In this document: in pieces, positions 63,401-64,000 of the stretch | Numbering within the stretch: position 1 is the stretch's first letter | Layout: each line of letters starts with the position of its first letter | From: Amaurobius ferox | Taxonomy: Eukaryota > Arthropoda > Arachnida > Araneae > Amaurobiidae | Length of the DNA: 64,000 nt | Assembly: GCA_951213105.1 (NCBI GenBank) | Contig: OX578140.1 | Coordinates: forward strand, 117,473,653-117,537,652 | Reading direction: 5' to 3' | Made by a program: the position numbers and the translations under genes | The notes under the pieces: generated by a model | What the model was told of the DNA's origin: nothing | What the model saw: only the letters and a program-made list of their open reading frames with translations | The model's database searches: none

Positions 63401-63840
63401 TTTGCCAATTGTCGAAAGAGTGTGTTGCTATCAAGCTCAAGTCAAGGCATTCACAATGAGAATGAAAAACGTGAATGGATAGCAGTGCATCTATAATTTA
63501 ATTTATGAAAATGAGACAATTGACCTATTTATGAATATAAAAAATAAAAGCAATTTTGAATAAGATGATTTTGAATAAAATAAATTTAGAATAATAAATT
63601 AATGATAAAATTTAAATAATTAAAAAAAAAATATTTTATGATTTATAAAAATGTTAATTTTGAATAATAAAAGTCTTGTGTCGTGTCACAACAAAATGAA
63701 TATCACATTTTTGTATACTATTTTTTTTTTTAGGTTGCTGGAATGGGTAAACTGAAACCTAACATGATTTTAATGGGCTATAAAAATGATTGGGAAAGTT
63801 GCAACCACGAAGAAGTGCATGAATACTTCAACGTCATTCA
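11148..63840 (+). CDS. NKCC: Na-K-Cl cotransporter (SLC12A1/2/3 family), internal exons A-P, incomplete at both ends
   Basis: Electroneutral cation-chloride cotransporter of the plasma membrane, moving Na+, K+ and Cl- into cells. Sixteen exons (each listed separately) join in frame with matching phases into about 634 residues. These run from the juxtamembrane N-terminus through TM1-TM12 into the SLC12 C-terminal domain. Seen directly: TM1 with [11 protein letters not shown]2 with [11 protein letters not shown]3 with [13 protein letters not shown]6 with [19 protein letters not shown]8 with [18 protein letters not shown] and the cytosolic DVNWGSS. Known from NKCC1 structures: Asn-Ile of TM1, Tyr of TM3 and Pro/Thr of TM6 bind K+; Ala and Ser-Ser of TM8 bind Na+; all are present. 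The TM3 Tyr argues for NKCC over NCC. No promoter, initiator Met or stop is in the window. Introns range from 73 bp to 8.6 kb and are full of transposons. Confidence 0.96.
11745..13100 (-). mobile_element. LTR-like repeat, copy 1 (intron A-B)
   Basis: Aligns along its length, with many changes, to 15665-17080 and more distantly to 53100-54560. Shared blocks are AGTTTATT, CAGGCAGGC, AACCAAAATGGGAAAATGGG, a run of AATCAAATAAATAA and the end ATTGAGCCAGGG. No coding frame. Orientation is taken from the minus-strand TATA box seen in copy 2. It is probably a solo LTR or LTR fragment, but no internal retrotransposon domain supports this. Confidence 0.45.
13432..13507 (+). CDS. NKCC: NKCC exon B: TM1
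   Basis: Acceptor TTCTAG, donor GTAAGT, 76 bp, phase 0 to 1. Encodes [18 protein letters not shown] followed by VVGQAGI and the first base of a Gly codon. Asn (13447) and Ile (13450) are the TM1 residues whose backbone coordinates K+ in NKCC1. The exon itself begins GTAAGA, which mimics a donor, but the protein match fixes this boundary. Confidence 0.97.
13696..14362 (-). mobile_element. Unclassified 0.7-kb repeat, copy U1
   Basis: Reverse-complement relative of 33320-34066. On the minus strand it starts AAATCTGATGTGGGCAGCAC and ends near a TATAGGGAAAGTAAA motif. It contains the AAATTCGGT.GATAAGTC segment shared with U2. No coding capacity. A third fragment (about 35 bp) lies at 51190-51224. 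Confidence 0.6.
14363..15664. other. Intron B-C segment, no gene seen
   Basis: AT-rich. A direct repeat of ATAGTCTTTACTA units lies at 14609-14685. The 94-codon frame at 15012-15296 has no recognisable domain. A perfect 15-bp hairpin (TTTTAGGCTGAAAAT, 10-base loop) lies at 15491-15530. Confidence 0.5.
15665..17080 (-). mobile_element. LTR-like repeat, copy 2 with minus-strand TATA box
   Basis: Related to 11745-13100 and 53100-54560. A CpG-rich core at 16440-16760 contains, on the minus strand, TATAAATA followed by CGCGCGCAGAA (around 16528-16545). This is a promoter-like arrangement expected for an LTR transcribed leftwards. Ends in ATTGAGCCAGGG. The open frame at 16479-16886 is not recognisable. 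Confidence 0.45.
17790..18060 (+). pseudogene. GIY-YIG endonuclease relic of a Penelope-like element
   Basis: One frame with several stops reads [10 protein letters not shown], stop, [14 protein letters not shown], then [20 protein letters not shown]. The C.C...YIG.TKR.L..H..EH pattern is the GIY-YIG nuclease core found at the C-terminus of Penelope-like retroelements. The stop replaces the residue before Thr-Lys-Arg and another lies before the RAF block. Non-functional. Confidence 0.6.
18061..19260 (+). repeat. Penelope-like 3' region with diverged tandem units
   Basis: Several units share a TTAACTCATATAGC-like opening followed by a CCAGTTAT-like block (near 18145, 18278, 18558, 18680). A similar block lies at 58480-58530. 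The 1.2 kb follows the GIY-YIG relic in the same orientation, so I infer it is the element's 3' region. A run of 12 C lies at 18712-18723. Confidence 0.4.
19723..19814 (-). mobile_element. 64-bp retroposon-like unit with 14-bp target duplication
   Basis: ACAATGTCGTGTTT occurs at 19723-19736 and again at 19801-19814. Between them are 64 bp whose minus strand reads TGAAGACCCAGACTGTCCGA...TTTGGACGGCCGGGAA. Same family as 2271-2330 and 22852-22916. Confidence 0.8.
20039..20460 (+). repeat. Diverged tandem repeat, about 262-bp period
   Basis: The block starting GTAGGTCTCCATAGAGAT (20039) recurs diverged at 20301 (TTAGTCTCTATAGAGAT). The paired parts are AACATAGCACCTTTTCTTGC, TGACAAGT and CATGGATGCT. 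Confidence 0.6.
20834..20929 (+). CDS. NKCC: NKCC exon C: TM2 and first intracellular turn
   Basis: Acceptor TTCTGTAG, donor GTATGA, 96 bp, phase 1 to 1. Encodes [20 protein letters not shown] followed by [11 protein letters not shown]. It has the same length and covers the same part of the protein as the variable cassette exon 4 of vertebrate NKCC2. I saw no second, duplicated version of it in the flanking introns. Confidence 0.97.
21003..21142 (+). CDS. NKCC: NKCC exon D: TM3
   Basis: Separated from exon C by a 73-bp intron; acceptor TTATAG, donor GTATGA, 140 bp, phase 1 to 0. Encodes [20 protein letters not shown], then [20 protein letters not shown] and LKVLLW. The Tyr at 21101-21103 matches the K+-coordinating TM3 Tyr of NKCC1. 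Confidence 0.97.
21896..22009 (+). CDS. NKCC: NKCC exon E: extracellular loop and TM4
   Basis: Acceptor after an AT and T tract (TTTTTTCAG), donor GTGATT, 114 bp, 38 codons, phase 0 to 0. Starts [16 protein letters not shown], then a hydrophobic stretch [16 protein letters not shown] and ends TEWETK, in line with the TM4 region of SLC12 proteins. The donor is weak, but the next exon joins in frame. Confidence 0.94.
22550..22837 (-). mobile_element. Full-length tRNA-derived SINE (left palindrome arm)
   Basis: On the minus strand it starts GGGTGCGGTAGCCCATTGGT (A-box-like) and has a perfect B box, GGTTCGATTCC (22775-22785). A roughly 190-bp unrelated body follows, ending with a (CAA)n tail. 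Flanked by the 14-bp target repeat. An apparent 114-codon open frame here is repeated identically on the other arm; it reflects the SINE, not a protein. Confidence 0.88.
22852..22916 (-). mobile_element. 65-bp short unit between two target repeats
   Basis: GGAAGACCCAGACCGTCC...GGACGGCCGGGAAGG, flanked by AGTACAATGCTTGT on both sides. It shares both ends with the 3' part of the SINE but has a different middle. The outer arms (CCC.G.CCGTCC with GGACGGCCGGG) and an inner ACTC-GTCC / GGAC-GAGT pair could fold as stacked hairpins. Confidence 0.8.
23020..23307 (+). mobile_element. Full-length tRNA-derived SINE (right palindrome arm)
   Basis: Exact reverse complement of the left-arm SINE, B box at 23072-23082, (CAA)n tail next to an inverted copy of the 14-mer. 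Identity over the full length means the duplication is very recent or is an assembly artefact. Confidence 0.88.
23347..24003. other. Rest of intron E-F, nothing recognised
   Basis: AT-rich sequence ending in the acceptor of exon F. No frame, repeat ends or RNA gene seen. Confidence 0.5.
24004..24115 (+). CDS. NKCC: NKCC exon F: TM5
   Basis: Acceptor TTTTTCAG, donor GTAAAT, 112 bp, phase 0 to 1. Encodes [20 protein letters not shown], then [17 protein letters not shown], matching the TM5 AQ(I/V) start and the KGF.G motif of the following loop. Confidence 0.95.
24116..27387. other. Intron F-G, nothing recognised apart from homopolymers
   Basis: 3.3 kb, very AT-rich, with an A tract near 25953-25977 and a T tract near 26708-26724. 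The 112-codon frame at 26341-26679 is composed of low-complexity hydrophobic codons and shows no domain. Confidence 0.5.
27388..27515 (+). CDS. NKCC: NKCC exon G: loop and TM6
   Basis: Acceptor CATATAG, donor GTGAGT, 128 bp, phase 1 to 0. After [17 protein letters not shown] it encodes [20 protein letters not shown] and ISGDLK, the family's most conserved membrane segment. Pro and Thr of FFPAAT are K+ ligands and the following Gly-Ile-Leu lies at a Cl- site in NKCC1 structures. Confidence 0.98.
27767..29539. mobile_element. hAT-like non-autonomous element with internal tandem units
   Basis: Left end CAGTAGTGTTCCTATTA and right end TTAATGGAAACCCTG form an imperfect inverted repeat (CAG..GTT.C.ATTA), hAT-like. 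Both ends carry AATCTCGC motifs just inside. The 8-bp flanks (TTTATATT, ATTTTTCT) match poorly, so the target duplication is uncertain. Inside, 28857-29345 holds about four diverged units. No transposase frame. Confidence 0.5.
28857..29345 (+). repeat. Four diverged tandem units of about 115-135 bp
   Basis: Units open with (C/G)TAATTCCAGT.TC....GAAGCA, followed by a TTTTGCTAAAATCTTG.TACC block and ATCAAAAATAGTATTTT. Starts lie near 28861, 28990, 29118 and 29300. Lies inside the hAT-like element. Confidence 0.55.
29992..30753 (+). mobile_element. Tc1-like element, internally deleted, TA target duplication
   Basis: Terminal inverted repeats start TACTCTATAACAAAAAAAT and stay matched through GAAGGAGTTGTC.GATTGT. 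TA lies on both sides (29990-29991, 30754-30755). At 762 bp it has lost the N-terminal half of a normal 1.6-kb Tc1 element. Confidence 0.92.
30173..30601 (+). pseudogene. Tc1-like transposase C-terminal fragment
   Basis: One frame with in-frame stops at 30293 and 30515. It contains [20 protein letters not shown], then [20 protein letters not shown] and [17 protein letters not shown]. These are the second Asp (QQDN) and the Glu (PIEHIWD) of the DDE triad. The spacing is 32 residues instead of the usual 34, suggesting a 6-bp deletion. Non-functional. Confidence 0.92.
30756..32619. other. Intron G-H remainder with a microsatellite hairpin
   Basis: No gene seen. A hairpin of (TAT)n and (ATA)n arms (32052-32070 and 32081-32099) around a TGTGTGTGTA loop is the only structure. 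A CAGTACCGAGCTACGGTCCAG stretch near 31755 is probably an old repeat end. Confidence 0.5.
32620..32832 (+). CDS. NKCC: NKCC exon H: TM7 and the large extracellular loop
   Basis: Acceptor ATATTTTAG, donor GTATGT, 213 bp, 71 codons, phase 0 to 0. [20 protein letters not shown] leads into TM7. The loop that follows has two N-glycosylation sequons (NGT, NCS) and only two cysteines (TNC and HKC), fewer than I recall for the vertebrate NKCC1 loop. It ends GLLNNYQ, equivalent to the vertebrate GLMNNFQ. Confidence 0.97.
33320..34066 (+). mobile_element. Unclassified 0.7-kb repeat, copy U2
   Basis: Starts AAATCTGATGTGGGCAGCAC and ends CATGTATTGCAGGGAAAGT. ACTTTCCCTGCA at 33342 is an inverted match of the last 12 bases. 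It contains two direct repeats of about 155 bp (GCGGGCCATT...AATTCGGTCCATTAGTTTTT...GTGGATACAA) near 33610 and 33763. Related to U1 at 13696-14362. Nested in piggyBac. Confidence 0.65.
34208..35175 (-). pseudogene. piggyBac transposase relic
   Basis: Minus strand, several stops and at least one frameshift. From the 5' side: [20 protein letters not shown] (first catalytic Asp in DE.L..WKGR), then [11 protein letters not shown]. Another frame reads [21 protein letters not shown] and [14 protein letters not shown]. The last long open segment has [20 protein letters not shown] and [20 protein letters not shown]. The usual Asp-Asn before the F(F/Y).S block reads Asn-Arg, so a catalytic Asp is lost. 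A zinc-finger-like C-terminus is not evident. Confidence 0.9.
35527..36692. other. Intron H-I segment, nothing recognised
   Basis: AT-rich, no open frame of note, no terminal repeats found between the piggyBac and the hAT. Confidence 0.5.
37540..38730 (+). repeat. Diverged satellite of about 170-bp units inside the hAT
   Basis: Repeated order: TTCAAAAATTTTCCTTAAAA, CATCTATTTCTTA, ATTGGCTATAGATAGA, GATGACTGATATG, ATTCAGCATCAAATT, GGTTCACTAAGGATTTCCAC. A segment of about 210 bp starting GATTCAGCATCAAATTACTG at 38131 is duplicated almost exactly at 38390, a recent secondary expansion. Long T tracts end both copies. Confidence 0.75.
39161..39208 (+). mobile_element. Short SINE-related unit, truncated
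   Basis: TGAAGACCCAGACCGTCCGA then CTCATCC and GGACTCTAGCAACTATTT. Same family as 2271-2330 but lacking the final GGACGGCCGGG. Confidence 0.65.
39307..41449. other. Intron H-I remainder, nothing recognised
   Basis: A 40-bp direct repeat (CAGATTAATGGATRTTTA, CTGTACTTAGCTTGCA.CAA) lies at 40084-40160. A run of 14 G is at 41304-41317. No frame or transposon ends seen. Confidence 0.5.
41450..41557 (+). CDS. NKCC: NKCC exon I: TM8
   Basis: Acceptor TGTATAG, donor GTATTT, 108 bp, 36 codons, phase 0 to 0. Encodes [20 protein letters not shown] and [16 protein letters not shown]. The A..SS triad (ATLSS) matches the Na+ site residues of NKCC1 TM8. Confidence 0.97.
42583..42635. repeat. (TA)n microsatellite
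   Basis: About 50 bp of alternating TA. A second AT microsatellite of about 40 bp is at 56856-56895 and an ATT run is at 60393-60425. Confidence 0.95.
42656..43911. mobile_element. hAT-like element (inner), GCTACAAAT target repeat
   Basis: Left AGGGTTAGTCATTTTGCC and right, inverted, TAGGGTTGGCACATTTTTGCC. Flanked by GCTACAAAT at 42647-42655 and 43912-43920. Subterminal TTTTTGCCAGGACAGT / GTCAGGACG motifs face each other. No transposase. Contains a SINE 3' fragment at 43345-43390. Confidence 0.75.
43345..43390 (-). mobile_element. SINE 3'-end fragment with (CAA)n tail
   Basis: TTGTTGTTGTTGAGGCCCAG then ACCGTCCGACCTACCAGAAAGG, the last 35 bases of the SINE at 22550-22837, reading on the minus strand. 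Confidence 0.8.
44648..44771 (+). CDS. NKCC: NKCC exon J: cytosolic loop and start of TM9
   Basis: Acceptor CTTTTAG, donor GTAAGT, 124 bp, phase 0 to 1. [20 protein letters not shown] followed by [20 protein letters not shown] and I. The [12 protein letters not shown] motif is diagnostic for the Na+-coupled SLC12 members. Confidence 0.97.
44772..45810. other. Start of intron J-K, one duplicated block
   Basis: No gene. 45331-45392 is identical over 62 bases to 45937-45998, which lies inside the hAT to its right. A T-run at 45506 and short frames around it are not recognisable. Confidence 0.5.
45811..47540. mobile_element. hAT-like element in intron J-K
   Basis: Left CAGTGGCGCAGCCAAAAC and right, inverted, CACTGGCATAGCCAAGGG. 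8-bp flanks CTCCAGAG and CTTCAGAG match at 7 of 8. CAGTGGCGYAGCCA termini are typical of animal hAT elements. No transposase frame; short open frames inside are AT-rich noise. Confidence 0.8.
47549..48185. other. End of intron J-K, nothing recognised
   Basis: AT-rich, one short direct repeat (AATACCACTTAGATTAATT at 47857 and 47881), then the acceptor of exon K. Confidence 0.5.
48186..48287 (+). CDS. NKCC: NKCC exon K: TM9 end and TM10
   Basis: Acceptor TTTACAG, donor GTAAGT, 102 bp, phase 1 to 1. Encodes [20 protein letters not shown] then [13 protein letters not shown]. The Tyr of AAYCLIN matches the conserved TM10 Tyr at a chloride site in NKCC1. Confidence 0.97.
48979..49134 (+). CDS. NKCC: NKCC exon L: TM11 and TM12
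   Basis: Acceptor CATTACAG, donor GTAAAA, 156 bp, phase 1 to 1. [20 protein letters not shown] leads into two adjacent hydrophobic helices and ends in a short cytosolic IYHRKP. The donor lies seven codons into a longer open frame; the match to KPDVNWGSS across the next intron fixes it. Confidence 0.97.
49210..49309 (+). CDS. NKCC: NKCC exon M: start of the C-terminal domain
   Basis: Follows a 75-bp intron; acceptor TTTACAG, donor GTAAAT, 100 bp, phase 1 to 2. Begins (D)[19 protein letters not shown] and ends ADHVKNY plus two bases of Arg. VNWGSSTQA is the signature just after TM12 in NKCC proteins. Confidence 0.97.
49310..51189. other. Start of intron M-N: an unrecognised ORF and diverged repeats
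   Basis: 49480-50160 is less AT-rich and holds a 112-codon frame (49663-50001) starting [14 protein letters not shown] and ending ISRLKLNE. I do not recognise it; it is probably a transposon-derived fragment. 50270-50930 has a diverged direct repeat built on ATCAATTTG.CAACATT and GAAATRRGTTATTCTTATAG (50403, 50560). Confidence 0.35.
51190..51224 (-). mobile_element. Fragment of the unclassified U1/U2 repeat
   Basis: Minus strand reads AAATCTGATGTGGATAGCAC then ATGACTTTCC, the first 30 bases of the family at 13696 and 33320. Confidence 0.6.
51657..51902 (-). mobile_element. Second tRNA-derived SINE, different body
   Basis: Minus strand has TTCCGTCTAATCGCTGGATT (A-box region) and B box GGTTCGAATCC (near 51842-51852), then an unrelated body ending near CCATGGGGGATTAGTAAC. 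Flanked by GCAATAGCAGACAT (51657) and GCAATAGCGAACAT (51889), a 14-bp target repeat with two mismatches. The opposite foldback arm lacks it, which confirms insertion. Confidence 0.78.
53100..54560 (-). mobile_element. LTR-like repeat, copy 3
   Basis: Distant relative of the repeats at 11745 and 15665: shares GTTTATTAAA, CAGGCAGGC, TTTTAACCGAGGG/AACCAAAATGGG and GGAATCAAATTAAAGGGAAT in order. The CpG-rich core (53500-54180) has a minus-strand TATATAAGCAAATCGCGC promoter-like motif. The 76-codon frame at 53465-53695 (minus) is unrecognised. It interrupts the right arm of the foldback element. Confidence 0.45.
54820..55794 (-). pseudogene. mariner transposase pseudogene (DD34D)
   Basis: Starts at an ATG at 55794 ([20 protein letters not shown]). 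Frameshifts near a duplicated GATTTAGC stretch, then reads [20 protein letters not shown] and the helix-turn-helix region ([15 protein letters not shown]). It continues through an in-frame TAG near 55388 and a TGA near 55201. The first Asp lies in [19 protein letters not shown] and [14 protein letters not shown] give the second and third Asp, exactly 34 residues apart. A late frameshift precedes the foldback insertion. Non-functional. Confidence 0.92.
56360..57226. other. End of intron M-N, microsatellite only
   Basis: AT-rich, with the AT microsatellite near 56856-56895 and the acceptor of exon N. No gene recognised. Confidence 0.5.
57227..57341 (+). CDS. NKCC: NKCC exon N: C-terminal domain, part 2
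   Basis: Acceptor CATCTTTAG, donor GTAAGT, 115 bp, phase 2 to 0. [20 protein letters not shown] continues [19 protein letters not shown]. It matches the cytosolic R-P-Q-x-L-V-x-T-G...R-P-x-L-x and L-x-I-C-G-(N/H)-V blocks. Confidence 0.96.
57342..58205. other. Start of intron N-O, nothing recognised
   Basis: AT-rich. The 96-codon frame at 57473-57763 shows no domain. Confidence 0.45.
58222..58440 (+). mobile_element. Decayed SINE-like head followed by an imperfect inverted repeat
   Basis: AGATAGTCCAGTGGTTGTGG...GGGTAGACCTAAG resembles a degenerate tRNA A-box/B-box head. It is followed by inverted arms (GTAGACAAGATGATGACCTG, ATGGAAAAAAATTATACCAG at 58288; mirrored at 58374-58428). The head call is tentative; the inverted arms are clear. 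Confidence 0.45.
58788..59445 (-). mobile_element. Composite SINE with a 290-bp foreign segment
   Basis: GGTAACTTCTTTT occurs at 58788-58800 and 59433-59445. Next to it is the SINE 3' part (58811-59008, GAAGAAG tail). At the other side is the SINE 5' part (59298-59432, B box GGTTTGATTCC, mutated). A 50-bp SINE segment (AGGACTTACGGACCCACATG...GGCGGCA) appears in both parts. Between them, 59009-59297 is a CpG-richer segment unlike the SINE, with AAAATG|GTGAGT at 59225-59236. Confidence 0.8.
59696..59830 (+). CDS. NKCC: NKCC exon O: C-terminal domain, part 3
   Basis: Acceptor TATTTCAG, donor GTAATA, 135 bp, 45 codons, phase 0 to 0. [20 protein letters not shown] continues [20 protein letters not shown] and SSLIQ. 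The KAFY...V motif and G...L.Q end match the vertebrate C-terminal domain. Confidence 0.96.
60324..61287 (+). mobile_element. hAT element remnant
   Basis: Left CAGGGTGTCATGATTTTAA and right TCATGATGTC...ACACCCTG. Subterminal TTGATTTAAAT motifs at both ends. The flanks ACAGTAGC and CTAGTAAC are a decayed 8-bp pair. Contains the C-terminal transposase relic and an ATT microsatellite at 60393-60425. Confidence 0.72.
60891..61067 (+). pseudogene. hAT transposase C-terminal relic
   Basis: Reads [20 protein letters not shown], then [20 protein letters not shown] and LEYPLRV, stop, KVTKLVF. The (K)PTSASVE..F....L..KL...L...K..KLVF pattern is the dimerisation end of animal hAT transposases. One internal stop, and the N-terminal 400 or more residues are gone. 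Confidence 0.72.
61288..62780. other. Intron O-P segment, nothing recognised
   Basis: AT-rich, no frame or transposon ends that I can support. Confidence 0.5.
62845..63060 (+). repeat. Two tandem units of about 90 bp, Penelope-like end
   Basis: Units share CAGAACTT.AAT.ATTCATTTAT, AATCAGAT.AACCATGATGAA and ACTTATCTTCA. They are followed by CATATGAGCGAAACATGTAT, a motif common near the ends of Penelope-like elements. The family link is inference. Confidence 0.45.
63190..63440 (-). other. Unrecognised coding-like fragment
   Basis: Less AT-rich than its surroundings. The minus strand carries a 65-codon frame ([18 protein letters not shown], then [18 protein letters not shown]) with balanced, non-AT-driven residues. 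I do not recognise it. Probably a transposon or retrocopy fragment, in the intron before exon P. Confidence 0.3.
63734..63840 (+). CDS. NKCC: NKCC exon P: C-terminal domain, part 4 (last exon in window)
   Basis: Acceptor TTTTTTAG, donor GTAAGA, 107 bp, phase 0 to 2. [20 protein letters not shown] then [15 protein letters not shown] and the bases CA. This is the conserved (A/V)G.G..KPN...GYK.DW block. The next codon would be CAY, His, as in the vertebrate D.Y.N(L/I).H motif. The remaining C-terminus is outside the window. Confidence 0.96.
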
Positions 63841-64000
63841 GTAAGATTTTGTAATACATCATATCTTTTTAATCAATAGGTATTTCATCTTTGTTATTCA
63901 TTTTTTTAATTGATTTGTTATCAAAAATGCTAGTTTACATTTGGGCTGGGTTATTTCCAATCAATACTTTGAATTTATTACTCTATAGTATTATAACCCA

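Overview
This is an AT-rich eukaryotic genomic window. It is almost entirely the interior of one intron-rich gene, invaded by many families of decayed transposable elements. The gene lies on the + strand from 11148 to past the right edge and encodes a Na-K-Cl cotransporter of the SLC12A1/2/3 branch. Sixteen internal exons (78 to 213 bp, GT-AG introns, compatible phases at every junction) give about 634 consecutive residues: the end of the cytosolic N-terminus, all twelve membrane segments and the start of the cytosolic C-terminal domain. The first exon(s), with the initiator Met, lie to the left of the window; the last exons lie to the right. Base composition, insect-like residues in the transporter and the repertoire of mariner, Tc1, piggyBac, hAT, Penelope-like, jockey and tRNA-derived SINE elements suggest an arthropod, possibly a chelicerate. 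The organism assignment is inference.

Layout. 1-10243 is stacked transposon sequence: two partial or complete copies of a large element with GGGCCGATCCC ends and TAA/TTA target duplications (PIF/Harbinger-like), a dead jockey-type reverse transcriptase between them and a hAT transposase relic inside. 11148-21142 holds exons A-D, with LTR-like repeats and a Penelope-like GIY-YIG relic in the introns. 21896-27515 holds exons E-G and, at 22481-23346, a perfect inverted duplication of stacked SINEs. 27767-29539 is a hAT, 29992-30753 a deleted Tc1 element, 32620-32832 exon H, 33014-35522 a piggyBac and 36701-39298 a hAT carrying a satellite. 41450-49309 holds exons I-M, with three further hAT elements in the introns. 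The intron at 49310-57226 holds a Penelope-like RT split by a mariner, itself interrupted by a foldback element that contains a SINE and an LTR-like repeat. Exons N-P follow, with a composite SINE at 58788-59445 and another hAT at 60324-61287.

All transposon coding sequences seen are broken by stops or frameshifts, so none looks autonomous. The only intact protein-coding information I can support is the cotransporter. The most unusual structures are (i) a family of about 60-bp retroposon-like units with 13-15 bp target duplications that share both ends with the 3' part of a tRNA-SINE, and (ii) the 22.5-23.3 kb locus, where such units and a full SINE sit between repeated copies of one 14-bp target and the whole stack is copied as a perfect 403-bp-arm palindrome.
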